Origin: Vicinamibacteria bacterium
GTDB taxonomy: Bacteria > Acidobacteriota > Vicinamibacteria > Fen-336
Length of the DNA: 64,000 bases
Direction: 5' to 3'
Assembly (NCBI GenBank): GCA_035570235.1
Contig: DATMML010000047.1
Coordinates: 1-64,000, forward strand
Below are positions 55,066 through 63,498 of the stretch, one piece after another. Positions within the stretch are counted from its first letter, which is position 1; each line of letters begins with the position of its first letter. The notes beneath the pieces are model-generated. The model was not told the origin of the DNA. It saw nothing but the letters and a program-made list of their open reading frames with translations, and did no database searches. Made by a program: the position numbers and the translations under genes.

Positions 55066-56616
55066 TCATTCCCTCCAGAGCTCGCCCAGCCGGGCCAGGA
55101 GGGTCGCATAGACCTCGATGCCGTCCCACAGGTTCTGCAGGCGCAGATTCTCGTTGGCGGCGTGCTGGTTGTCGTCGTGGTTGGCGATGGGGACCCCGAT
55201 CACGGGCGCGCCCAGCACCTCCGGGAACAGGTACATGGGGATGCTGCCCCCCAGGGTGGGCAGCTTGACGATGGGCCCGCCCGCGCCTTCCTCGACCGCA
55301 CCCACCACCGCCCGCGAGAAGGGTTGGTCGAGAGAGGTCCGGTAGGAGGGGTAGCCCGATCCCCACTGCACGCGGACGAGCCGGGCCTGGGTCCGCCGGG
55401 TCTCGAGGTTGGGCGCGTCGGAAACGACGGCGAAGCCCGCCGCGCGCAGGTGGGCCTCGAAGAGCTCGCGCACACGGGCCGGTGTCTGGTCGGGCACGAG
55501 GCGGAAATCAAGGGAGGCCGTGGCCTCGGAGGGGATGGCGTTGGCGGTGCGCGCGCCCACGTGGCCGGACTGGATCCCCCGCACGTTCAAGGCGGGGAGC
55601 ATCACGCGCTCGGCGAGTGGCGCCCCCTGGCCCTCGGTCTCGGCCAGGGCCAGCTCGTGGCGCAGTGCGGCATCCACGTCCGGGAGCTCGGCCAGGGCCC
55701 GGGTCTCGGCCTCGGTGCGCGGACGGACATCGTCGTAGAAGCCGGCGATCCGGATGCGTCCGCCGGGGTCCTTGAGCCCGGCCAAGAGGTGGGCCAGGGA
55801 GAGGGCCGGGTTCACCGCCCAGTTGCCGTAGTGGCCGCTGTGCAGCGGCCGGAGGGGCCCGTAGACGGTCAGCTCGACGTCGGTGACGCCCCGGGCCCCG
55901 AAGAAGACCTGCATCCGCCGGGTCTGGTGGACGGGCCCGTCGCAAAGGATCCAGCCGTCGGCGGCGAGGAGTTCCCGGTTCCGCTCCAGCACCGCCCGGA
56001 GGTGGGGCGAGCCCGCCTCCTCCTCCCCCTCGAAGAGGAACTTGACGTTGACGGAGGAGGGTATCCCGGCGGCGGCGAGGGCATCGAGAGCCGCCCAGAA
56101 GCCGACGATGGGCGCCTTGTCGTCTCCGCTCCCGCGCCCGTAGAGGCGCCACTCGCCCCCCGGGGGCCCCGGGAGCGCGGAGAGGTCCACCTCGCGGCCC
56201 CCCTCCTCGAGGGGACGATCCCGCAGCACGGGCCTAAACGGCTCTCCCGCCCATTCGCGGGGATCCACGGGCTGGCCGTCGTAGTGGGCGTACACGCCGA
56301 GCGTGCGGCGCGCTCCCTCCCGCCGAAGCTCGCCATAGACAACGGGCGGCCCGCCTTCTCCGTTCAAGAGCCGGGCCTTGACCCCGCGCGCGGCGAGGCG
56401 CTCCACGATGAGGTCGGCGTTTTTCTGGATGTTGGGACCGTCGGAGGCCACGTTAGGGATCGAGAGCAGGGCCGCGAACTCGCGCAGGATCGCGGGCCCT
56501 TCCTTCCTGACGTGCGCCCGCACCGCCCTGCGGAGGGCCCCCGGCTCGTTCGCCTTCGCCCCCGGGAGGGCGGCGCCCATCAAGACGAGCAGGAGCCCCA
56601 CCGGCATGGTCTTCAT
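55066..56616 (-). CDS. Exported M20-family metallopeptidase
   Basis: Protein of 516 residues with a signal peptide (VGLLLVLMGAALPGAKA). Metal and catalytic motifs are TLGVYAHYDGQP (His-Asp), YGRGSGDDKAPIVGFW (bridging Asp) and VKFLFEGEEEAGSPHL (catalytic and metal Glu), with the late metal ligand in GVPIANHDDNQHAANEN. Dipeptidase/CNDP-like carboxypeptidase of the M20 family, probably periplasmic. The stop lies two bases from the decarboxylase stop. It is 4 bp downstream of the LytS-like kinase gene, same strand. Confidence 0.9.
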   Translation of the reverse strand: MKTMPVGLLLVLMGAALPGAKANEPGALRRAVRAHVRKEGPAILREFAALLSIPNVASDGPNIQKNADLIVERLAARGVKARLLNGEGGPPVVYGELRREGARRTLGVYAHYDGQPVDPREWAGEPFRPVLRDRPLEEGGREVDLSALPGPPGGEWRLYGRGSGDDKAPIVGFWAALDALAAAGIPSSVNVKFLFEGEEEAGSPHLRAVLERNRELLAADGWILCDGPVHQTRRMQVFFGARGVTDVELTVYGPLRPLHSGHYGNWAVNPALSLAHLLAGLKDPGGRIRIAGFYDDVRPRTEAETRALAELPDVDAALRHELALAETEGQGAPLAERVMLPALNVRGIQSGHVGARTANAIPSEATASLDFRLVPDQTPARVRELFEAHLRAAGFAVVSDAPNLETRRTQARLVRVQWGSGYPSYRTSLDQPFSRAVVGAVEEGAGGPIVKLPTLGGSIPMYLFPEVLGAPVIGVPIANHDDNQHAANENLRLQNLWDGIEVYATLLARLGELWRE

Positions 56617-56620
56617 CCTT

Positions 56621-57691
56621 TCAGGGAGCCGCGGTGAGGCGGGCGGGAAGGCTCACCTCCACCCGGAAGATCTTCCCGTCATCGCGCACGTCCAGCCCCC
56701 CTTCGTTCCCGTAGAGGGCGGCCAAGCGTCGCCGGACGTTGTCGAGACCGAGCCCCGTCCCCTTGCGCCGCGGCGCCTCCGGGTCCCGCGGGTTCTCGAC
56801 GGCGAGCTCCAGCCGGCCGCCGCGGCGGCGGGCTTCGATGGTCACCGTCCCCCCGTCGATGAGCTGGGCCAAGCCATGGGTGACCGCGTTCTCCACCAGC
56901 GGCTGCAGGAGGAGGGGGGGCACCAGGCACGGCAAGGCGTCCTCGTCCACCTGCCGCACGCAGGCCAGGCGGGGACCGAAGCGCACCCGCTCGATGGCGA
57001 GCAGGCCCTCGGCCAGCCCCACCTCCTCGGAGAGCGGGATGCGATCCTTCGCCCCCAGGGTGAGGCTCGTCCTCAGGAAGTCCGCGAGAAGCACGCACAT
57101 CCGCCGGGCCCCCTCGGGGTTGGTGCCGGTCAAGGCGCTGATGGAGTTGAGGCTGTTGAAGAGGAAATGGGGGTGGATCTGCGCGCGCAGGGCCCGAAGC
57201 TCGGCGTCCCGCGAGAGGATCTGGAACTCCAGGGCCTGGGCCTCCGCGCGCCTAGACTCCTCGAAGGCCGCGAGCAGGTAGTGGAGCGCGGCCACGAGCA
57301 GGTAGAGGACGATGCCCATCCCGAGGAGCAATGGTCCGGCGGCGGCGGCGCGGGCCGTGAGTTTCTCGGAGAACAGTCCGGTCCAGTCGAGCAGCCCCCC
57401 CCAGGCCCGCGCGGCCAGGAGCAGCAGGCACGCGGAGAGCAAGGCCGCCGCGGCCTGGGCGCCGGCCAGGCGGGCGAGGAGGGTTTTCCCCAGGGGCGCC
57501 GACTGGCAGACCCAGAAGGCCCCCAGGCAGGCGAAGCCGTAGAAGAACGATAGGGGCAGCGCGAGGGCGAGGGCTTCCGTCCAGGAGAAGTTTCCGGTCA
57601 GGGCCAGAAGCCCCGCCAGCAGCACCGCCAGAAGCTCCCAGACGGTGATGTAGGCGAGCAGCCGCTGCCTCTCCGCCAGAAGCGGGTGCAT
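56621..57691 (-). CDS. LytS/YpdA-type sensor histidine kinase
   Basis: Protein of 356 residues. Four N-terminal membrane helices (about 10-140) and a short coiled coil are followed by the His_kinase block LRAQIHPHFLFNSLNSISAL, with the phosphoacceptor His around residue 175. The ATP-binding segments are LLLQPLVENAVTHGL (N box) and GTGLGLDNVRRRLAALYG (G box). This kinase class normally pairs with a LytTR response regulator. The only LytTR protein nearby is the kinase-REC fusion encoded divergently 1.1 kb away. It lies 6 bp downstream of the LiaF-like gene. Confidence 0.92.
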   Translation of the reverse strand: MHPLLAERQRLLAYITVWELLAVLLAGLLALTGNFSWTEALALALPLSFFYGFACLGAFWVCQSAPLGKTLLARLAGAQAAAALLSACLLLLAARAWGGLLDWTGLFSEKLTARAAAAGPLLLGMGIVLYLLVAALHYLLAAFEESRRAEAQALEFQILSRDAELRALRAQIHPHFLFNSLNSISALTGTNPEGARRMCVLLADFLRTSLTLGAKDRIPLSEEVGLAEGLLAIERVRFGPRLACVRQVDEDALPCLVPPLLLQPLVENAVTHGLAQLIDGGTVTIEARRRGGRLELAVENPRDPEAPRRKGTGLGLDNVRRRLAALYGNEGGLDVRDDGKIFRVEVSLPARLTAAP

Positions 57692-57697
57692 GGCCGA

Positions 57698-58522
57698 CTA
57701 GTTCTTGACCTCGACGCCCCCCATGATCGCGAGACCGGTCAGGACCAAGCGCTTCTTGGCCTCGAGCGGACGGCGGGTCTTGTCCTCGAAGCCGCCGAGG
57801 AGGGCGAGACCGCGGTTGTCCACGGCCCAGTCGTCGGGGACCCGGATCTCGACGCCGCCCATGAAGACGAAGAGGTCGAACATGACCGCTCCCTCCTTCA
57901 TCGAAGCCTCGCGCAGATCGATCTCGCAGCCCCCCATGAGGGCGAAGGCGTCGCCCCCCTGGAAGTCCTGGGCATTGCTGCCCCGCTTGACCCCGCCCAT
58001 GATCACGAAGGCGCTGAGGCGCGAGGGGAAGTCGTCCCCCGGGATCGCGGAGTGAAGCTCACCGACGGAGGAACGAAGGCTGTCCTGGATCGAGGAGTGG
58101 ACGCTCTGCTCGATGGAGGAGCGGATCTTGTCCTTGAGGGCATCCGCGGCCGCCGCTCGCTCGACCCGCGGCGGAGCCAGCGCCCTCCAGGCCATGCTGG
58201 CCCCCACCGCCAGGAGGAGCAGCGGGAAGATCAGCCGGTGGCTGAGAAGCCCGAAGGTCGCCAGGAGCAAAAAGACCCCCAAAACCATCAGGCCCACCCC
58301 CGCCGGCCGCCCGCACTCCTGCCGCGACTGGACCATCCGGGCCAGACCGACCGCGACCAGGACCAGCGGCCAGAAGCGCCAGAACTGCCCCGCGTTCACG
58401 AGGCCCAGGTTATCGAGGGTCAGCAGGAGCCCGACCGCCATGACCGAGAAGCCGATGACCAGGCGGGGAGAGATGCGGGTACCCTCTCCGAACCCGGCTC
58501 CTCCCTCCCGGTCGCGTCCCAT
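57698..58522 (-). CDS. LiaF-like membrane protein (DUF5668 plus LiaF C-terminal beta domain)
   Basis: Protein of 274 residues. Four N-terminal membrane helices (VIGFSVMAVGLLLTLDNLGL, FWRFWPLVLVAVGLA and two more) are followed by a repetitive beta domain. Its motif recurs as FVIMGGVKRGS, FALMGGCEIDL, FVFMGGVEIRVP, LALLGGFEDKT and LAIMGGVEVKN. This matches the LiaF/VraT C-terminal fold, which inhibits or tunes cell-envelope sensor kinases. ATG 58522 has a strong GGAGGGAGAAAAGGG. Followed by the histidine-kinase gene; a sensory partner role is plausible. Confidence 0.88.
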   Translation of the reverse strand: MGRDREGGAGFGEGTRISPRLVIGFSVMAVGLLLTLDNLGLVNAGQFWRFWPLVLVAVGLARMVQSRQECGRPAGVGLMVLGVFLLLATFGLLSHRLIFPLLLLAVGASMAWRALAPPRVERAAAADALKDKIRSSIEQSVHSSIQDSLRSSVGELHSAIPGDDFPSRLSAFVIMGGVKRGSNAQDFQGGDAFALMGGCEIDLREASMKEGAVMFDLFVFMGGVEIRVPDDWAVDNRGLALLGGFEDKTRRPLEAKKRLVLTGLAIMGGVEVKN

Positions 58523-58750
58523 CCCTTTTCTCCCTCCTACCCCATAACTTACGCCGCGGGGGCCGCGCGGGGAACTGCTTATCGGCCAACCCACGGCCGC
58601 GACCGGCGAGCAGCCGGGATTTCTCGTCTAGAATCTTGTGGGGGATGTCCTCGAGGCCATGAAGGGCGGCGCCGGAGTGCTTCACGCGCGGGCCGAGAAG
58701 GGGTACGGGGGGAGGGGCGTCCGGCAGCGAGGCCGCCCCCATGGGGCTCC
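58523..58750. promoter_or_regulatory. Divergent control region between the LiaF-like and kinase-LytTR genes
   Basis: A 228-bp non-coding stretch shared by two divergent signalling genes. No perfect -10/-35 pair is seen; TCTAGAATCTTG at 58626-58637 is the most AT-rich part. If the LytTR domain controls its own locus, its paired direct-repeat sites should lie here, but none is evident by eye. Confidence 0.35.
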
Positions 58751-60388
58751 ATGATCGGCCGCACCCTGTCCCATTACACGATCCTGGCCGAGATCGGCCA
58801 CGGCGGCATGGGCGCGGTCTACCGCGCGATGGACAGCCGCCTCGGCCGCGAGGTGGCCCTCAAGATCCTGGCCCCCGGCCCAAAGGACGATCCCGAGCGC
58901 GAGCGCCGCTTGCGCCAGGAGGCCCAGGCCGCGGCCTCCCTCACCCACCCGGCCATCTCGGTGGTCTACGAGATCGACCAGGCGGAGGGCTACACCTTCA
59001 TCGCCATGGAGCTGATCCGCGGGGAGCCGCTCGCCGCCCTCATTGGACGCGGGCCCCTCCCGCCCTCCCGCGCCCTCGAGCTCGCGCTCGAGGTGGCGGA
59101 GGGACTCGCGGAGGCCCACGCCCGGGGAATCGTCCACCGCGACCTCAAGCCCTCCAACGTGATGGTGACGGAGTCGGGCCGGGTCAAGATCATCGACTTC
59201 GGCCTGGCCAAACTGACCTCGGGCGGCGACGCCCTCGACAGCGGGGCGGTGACCCCGCCCCGGGGCCAGACCGACCCCGGCCGCATCATCGGGACCGCCG
59301 CCTACATGTCTCCCGAGCAGGTCCGGGGCGGGAAGGTGGATCCCCGGAGCGACATCTTCAGCTTTGGCGTGCTCCTCCACGAAATGCTGACCGGGGTGCG
59401 CGCCTTCCAGCGGGAGACGGGTGTCGAGAGCCTGAGCGCGGTGCTCCGGGATCCCCCGCCCCGGCTCTCCGGCCTCGACCTCGGCGAGGCCCAGCCCGAG
59501 ATGGACCGCATCCTGGGCAAGTGCCTGGCCAAGGACCGGGAAGATCGCTACCAGGGAGCGCGCGACCTGGCCGTCGACCTGCGCGCCCTACAACGGCGGC
59601 TGGCCGCGGGGCCGGCCGCACCCCCGCCCTCCCCCGCCCACCCTCCCCGCCAGGGCCTGGGGGTCGTGATCGTGGACGACGAGGAACCTGCGCGCGCGAT
59701 CCTCCGCGAGTACCTGGCCGCACAGGCCGGGGTCGAGATCCTGGCCGAGTGCCGGAACGGGTTCGAGGCCGTCAAGGCGGTGGCCGAGCTCCAGCCGGAC
59801 CTCGTCTTCCTGGACATCCAGATGCCGAAGCTGGACGGTTTCGAGGTCTTGGAGCTGATCGGCCGGGAGGTGGCGGTCATCTTCGTCACTGCCTTCGACG
59901 AGCACGCGGTGCGGGCCTTCGAGGTCAACGCGGTCGACTACCTGCTGAAGCCCGTGAGCGCGGATCGCTTCACGGCCGCCCTCGATCGCGCGCGCCAGCG
60001 GGTGCTGGCCTCCCGGCCGACCCCGGTCGCGGAGGTCCTGGCCGCCGTCCAGCCCCCCGACCGCGCGCGGGAGCGGATCCTGGTCCGGCAGGGACCCAAG
60101 GTGCACGTGATCCCGGTGGAGAGGCTGGACTACGCCGAGGCCCAGGACGATTACGTCTGCCTGCACACGGAGGGGAAAGCGCTCCTGAAACAGCAGACCC
60201 TGGGCGAACTGGAAATGAGCCTGGACTCCGCTCGCTTCGTCCGGATCCACCGGTCGTTTCTCGTGAACGTGGAGCGCCTGGCCAAGATCGAGAGCGACAG
60301 CAAGGAAGCTCGGACGGCGGTGCTCCAGGACGGCACGCGGCTGCCGGTGAGCCGCACCGGCTTCTCCCGGCTCAAGGGCCTGCTCTAA
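58751..60388 (+). CDS. Fused Hanks-type Ser/Thr kinase, receiver (REC) and LytTR DNA-binding protein
   Basis: Protein of 545 residues with three domains. The kinase (about 9-285) has the Gly loop EIGHGGMGAVYRA (16-21), Lys38 in VALKIL, the catalytic loop IVHRDLKPSNVMV (Asp131), IIDFGLAK (Asp149) and GTAAYMSPEQV. After a Pro-rich linker (285-302) comes REC: acidic pair in VVIVDDEEPA (309-310), phospho-Asp355 in LVFLDIQMPK, Lys400 in DYLLKPV. LytTR (about 440-545) has AQDDYVCLHTEGKALLKQQT and FVRIHRSFLVNVERL. All key residues are intact. There is no membrane helix. ATG 58751 begins the canonical IGRTLSHYTILAEIG. It lies divergent from the LiaF-like and LytS-like genes. Confidence 0.93.
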   Translation: MIGRTLSHYTILAEIGHGGMGAVYRAMDSRLGREVALKILAPGPKDDPERERRLRQEAQAAASLTHPAISVVYEIDQAEGYTFIAMELIRGEPLAALIGRGPLPPSRALELALEVAEGLAEAHARGIVHRDLKPSNVMVTESGRVKIIDFGLAKLTSGGDALDSGAVTPPRGQTDPGRIIGTAAYMSPEQVRGGKVDPRSDIFSFGVLLHEMLTGVRAFQRETGVESLSAVLRDPPPRLSGLDLGEAQPEMDRILGKCLAKDREDRYQGARDLAVDLRALQRRLAAGPAAPPPSPAHPPRQGLGVVIVDDEEPARAILREYLAAQAGVEILAECRNGFEAVKAVAELQPDLVFLDIQMPKLDGFEVLELIGREVAVIFVTAFDEHAVRAFEVNAVDYLLKPVSADRFTAALDRARQRVLASRPTPVAEVLAAVQPPDRARERILVRQGPKVHVIPVERLDYAEAQDDYVCLHTEGKALLKQQTLGELEMSLDSARFVRIHRSFLVNVERLAKIESDSKEARTAVLQDGTRLPVSRTGFSRLKGLL

Positions 60389-61187
60389 GTCGGAAGGGGT
60401 AAGCGAGCTGGCCGAGGAGGCCTGGGGGCACCTCCTCCCGGTCTAGGCCGAACCGCTCCGGCTGCCGGCCCCTAGGCAGATAGAACGTGCCGAAAGCGAG
60501 GTCGAGGAAGGGAAAGAGGCCCGCGAAGTTCTTGTCCCGCCCCTCTTCCTCGCAGGTGTGGTGCCAGCGGTGGAAAGCGGGGCTGGCGAGCAGGTAGCGC
60601 ACGGGCCCGAACGTCCAGGGGACGTTCGCGTGGAGCAAGATCGCGTAGAAGGTCAGGAACGGCACGTAGCCGGCCAGGACTCCGGCCGAGAAGCCGAGGA
60701 GCAGGAGGGGGATCACCGCCGTCACCCGGGACAAGAGGTCGTTCACCGGGTGGAGGCGCACGGAGGACAGCCAGTCGAGCTCCTTGGAGCCATGGTGGAC
60801 GGCATGGAAGGGCCAGAGCCAGCGGCCGTGGAAGAGGCGATGAGTCCAGTAGCCGATCAAGTCTCCCAGGAGCAGCACTTCCAGCACCTGGAGCACGGCC
60901 GGCTGGCCGGAAGCCAGGCGGGTGGGGGAAAACACGAAGGCCTGGATGTGCGCCCGGTCGAGGGGCACCCCCGCCAGCAGAGCCAGGAGCACCACCGCCA
61001 CCATCACTCCGGCCCGGGTGACCCCTCGGGTCACGAGGGGAGTGAAGAACCAATAGGCCAGGTCCGTGAGGAAGCCCCGTCGCCGCAGGGGCTGTCCCCG
61101 AACCGCGGGGAAGAGGCGCTCCAGCGGCCACAGCACGGCGCCGAGCAGGAGCAGCCCGAGCACGACCCCGCCGAGCGAGGGCCCCAT
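60372..61187 (-). CDS. Sterol desaturase / fatty-acid hydroxylase superfamily membrane protein (second)
   Basis: Protein of 271 residues with about four to five membrane helices and the His boxes YWTHRLFHGRWLW, FHAVHHGSKELDW and FHRWHHTCEEEG. It is shorter than the superfamily member at 30700 and of the classical ERG3/CrtZ-like length. Presumed di-iron lipid hydroxylase or desaturase. Its 3' end overlaps that of the kinase-LytTR gene by 17 nt (convergent). Confidence 0.9.
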   Translation of the reverse strand: MGPSLGGVVLGLLLLGAVLWPLERLFPAVRGQPLRRRGFLTDLAYWFFTPLVTRGVTRAGVMVAVVLLALLAGVPLDRAHIQAFVFSPTRLASGQPAVLQVLEVLLLGDLIGYWTHRLFHGRWLWPFHAVHHGSKELDWLSSVRLHPVNDLLSRVTAVIPLLLLGFSAGVLAGYVPFLTFYAILLHANVPWTFGPVRYLLASPAFHRWHHTCEEEGRDKNFAGLFPFLDLAFGTFYLPRGRQPERFGLDREEVPPGLLGQLAYPFRLRAGP

Positions 61188-61330
61188 AGTCCTGATCTTA
61201 GGACAGCGCCGGCGGGAGCGGGGTTGGGGGATTCTGGGAGGCGGGGACGCTGCGGTCCCCCGCCGGGGACGATCCTTAGGCCTCGATCGGTTTCAAACCA
61301 TTGCCCCCCTTGCGGTATCTCAAGGGTTGC

Positions 61331-61942
61331 GTGAGACTTCTGGCCCGTTCTGGAGGAGCCGGCGTCGCCAGCGGGGGAGGCTTTATCCGGGTCGGGGCGG
61401 AGGAGGACCGGCAAGCCGACGAGCGGCGCCTCGTGCGCCAGGCCCAAGCCGGGGACCTCTCCGCCTTCGAGGGGCTCTACCGGGCGAACGAGCGCCGAGT
61501 GTACGCTCTGTGCTTCCGGATGTCGTCGGATCCCTCGCTGGCGGAGGAGCTCACCCAGGAGGTGTTCGTGCGCGCGTGGCAGAAGCTGGGCTCGTTCCGG
61601 GGAGAGAGCGCGTTCTCGTCCTGGCTCTACCCCCTGGCCGTGAACGTGGCCCTATCGGAACGGCGCTCCCGCCGCAGGCGGACATCACGCGTGATGATCA
61701 CGGACGACCTCACGCCCTTCGACGTGCCCCGTCCGGGGAAGCGGCCGGGACCCGAGGCCGGCTTCGACCTCGAGAGGGCCATGGCCGGGCTGCCCCCGGG
61801 GGCGCGGGCAGTCTTCGTGCTCCATGACGTGGAGGGTTACCGCCACCAGGAGATCGCCGCCCTCCTGGGCCTGGCGGAGGGAACGTCCAAGGCCCAGCTC
61901 CACCGGGCCCGTAAGCTCTTGCGAGAGGCGCTCGGAGAATGA
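61331..61942 (+). CDS. ECF-type RNA polymerase sigma factor
   Basis: Product of about 203 residues. Region 2 is LSAFEGLYRANERRVYALCF followed by AEELTQEVFVRAWQKLGSFR. Region 4 is YRHQEIAALLGLAEGTSKAQ with LHRARKLLRE. Several starts are possible in frame: TTG 61301 and GTG 61331, the latter 30 residues before region 2. The stop overlaps the anti-sigma start (ATGA), a standard sigma/anti-sigma pairing. The 61188-61330 spacer shows no evident autoregulatory ECF promoter. Confidence 0.9.
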   Translation: MRLLARSGGAGVASGGGFIRVGAEEDRQADERRLVRQAQAGDLSAFEGLYRANERRVYALCFRMSSDPSLAEELTQEVFVRAWQKLGSFRGESAFSSWLYPLAVNVALSERRSRRRRTSRVMITDDLTPFDVPRPGKRPGPEAGFDLERAMAGLPPGARAVFVLHDVEGYRHQEIAALLGLAEGTSKAQLHRARKLLREALGE

Positions 61943-62580
61943 ACTGCGCGGAGGCCGAGGACCGGCTCGACGACTACGTGGACGGCTCCCTGCCCGAGGC
62001 CGAGTTCCAGGAGATGGAGCTGCACCTCGCGGGCTGTCCTCCCTGCCGGGAGCAGGACAGGCGGCTGCGCGCGGTGCTGGCCCAGGCGGCGGCCCTCCCC
62101 AAGACGCTCTCCCCCGCCCGCGACCTCTGGCCGGGAATCGCGGGGAGGATCGAGGGACAAAGGCGCGCTCCCCTGCGCGGCTGGCGGCCGATCGGCCTGG
62201 CCGCGGCCGCGGCCGTGGCCATCGCCCTGGGGGCCACGCTTTTCCCGCGCCCGGGGCCCCCCGTCGCTCCGGCCCCGCCCCCCGGTCTGCCCGTGGCCGT
62301 CTCCCCGGGCAGCGACGCTCTCCCGGAGGTCGAGGCCGACTATGCGCGGGCCACCACCGCGCTCCTGGCCGCCTTGAGCGAGCGCCCGAGCTCCCTCTCC
62401 TCCGAGACCCTGGCCAGCGTGCAGAAGAACCTGGACGTGATCGACCGCGCCCTGGCTGAGGTACGGGAGGCGCTTCGGAAGGACCCCGACAACGGCGAGC
62501 TGACCCACATGCTGGTCGCCACGCATCGCAAGAAATTGGACGTGCTGCGACGGGTGGTCAGGCTCTCGACGCAGCTCTAA
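61939..62580 (+). CDS. Zinc-finger (zf-HC2) anti-sigma factor with one membrane helix
   Basis: Protein of 213 residues. The N-terminal putative zinc-finger MNCAEAEDRLDDYVDGSL, then MELHLAGCPPCREQD, holds the HxxxCxxC zinc motif that binds ECF sigma factors. A membrane helix (PIGLAAAAAVAIALGATLF) lies at about residues 75-93. The C-terminal periplasmic part is helical (TLASVQKNLDVIDRALAEV). It would sequester the upstream sigma factor until an envelope signal arrives. The 4-nt overlap supports coupled expression. Confidence 0.88.
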   Translation: MNCAEAEDRLDDYVDGSLPEAEFQEMELHLAGCPPCREQDRRLRAVLAQAAALPKTLSPARDLWPGIAGRIEGQRRAPLRGWRPIGLAAAAAVAIALGATLFPRPGPPVAPAPPPGLPVAVSPGSDALPEVEADYARATTALLAALSERPSSLSSETLASVQKNLDVIDRALAEVREALRKDPDNGELTHMLVATHRKKLDVLRRVVRLSTQL

Positions 62581-62597
62581 GAAGGACTGAGCAGCCC

Positions 62598-63470
62598 ATG
62601 AGAACCCACATCCTTGCCCTTTCCCTCACCCTGGCCGCGGGAGCGGCCGTCGCCCAGACCTCCATGGACCAGCGGCGTCCGGCCGCTCCCGACGGTCTGG
62701 TGGAGATCGAGAACTCCGCCGGCTCCATTCGGGTCATCGGCTGGAACCGCAACGAGGTCGCGGTCTCGGGCACCCTGGGCCGGCGGGCCAGTGGCCTCGA
62801 GTTCTCGGGCGACCCCCACCGCACCCGCATCGAAGTCCAGGCGGAGGGGAACCCCCACGCCGTGCACGCCGACCTCGAGGTCCATGTCCCCGCGGGCAGC
62901 CGTCTGGAGATCGACTCTTACGCGGCCAGCATCACCATCACCGACGTAACGGGGGCGGTGAAGGCGGAGACCGTGAACGGCAGCATCTCCATGACGGGGG
63001 GATCGAAGGAGGTGAACCTCCAGACCGTGAACGGGAGCGTGGAGGTGACGAGCCCGGCCAACCGCGTCCACGCGGAGTCGGTGAATGGCGCGGTCACGGT
63101 GCGGGACGCGAGCGGGGAGGTGGACGCCTCCACCGTGAACGGCCGCCTGGTGGTGGTGGGGGGCACCTTCCAGCGCGCGCGCCTGGAGACGGTCTCCGGG
63201 AGCCTGCGCTTCGAGGGCGACCTCGCCAAGAAGGCCACCCTGGACGCGGAGACGGTGAGCGGCAGCGTGGAAGTGGTCCTGCCCGCGGGGGTCGCCGCCG
63301 ACTTTTCGGTCTCCACCTTCAGCGGCGACATCGAGAACGAGCTGGGGCCTGCGGCCCAGAAGAGCAGCCGCTACACGAGCGAGAAGAGCCTGAGCTTCAG
63401 CACGGGGGCGGGCGGGGCGAAGGTGTCCGTGCAGACCCTGAGTGGTTCGATTCGGCTCCGCAAGCGCTAA
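62598..63470 (+). CDS. DUF4097 exported beta-helix protein
   Basis: Protein of 290 residues with a signal peptide (AALSL-type; ILALSLTLAAGAAVAQ). A right-handed beta-solenoid-like repeat recurs about every 18-22 residues with the motif VNGS or VNGxV (AETVNGSISM, QTVNGSVEVT, ESVNGAVTV, STVNGRLVVV, ETVSGSLRF, ETVSGSVEVV, QTLSGSIRL). This is the DUF4097 adhesin-like family, often located beside ECF or zf-HC2 genes in Acidobacteriota, as here. Function unknown; likely periplasmic. It is 17 bp downstream of the anti-sigma gene and probably in the same operon. Confidence 0.88.
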   Translation: MRTHILALSLTLAAGAAVAQTSMDQRRPAAPDGLVEIENSAGSIRVIGWNRNEVAVSGTLGRRASGLEFSGDPHRTRIEVQAEGNPHAVHADLEVHVPAGSRLEIDSYAASITITDVTGAVKAETVNGSISMTGGSKEVNLQTVNGSVEVTSPANRVHAESVNGAVTVRDASGEVDASTVNGRLVVVGGTFQRARLETVSGSLRFEGDLAKKATLDAETVSGSVEVVLPAGVAADFSVSTFSGDIENELGPAAQKSSRYTSEKSLSFSTGAGGAKVSVQTLSGSIRLRKR

Positions 63471-63498
63471 ACCCAAGAAAAGAGCGAGGAGAGAAGCG

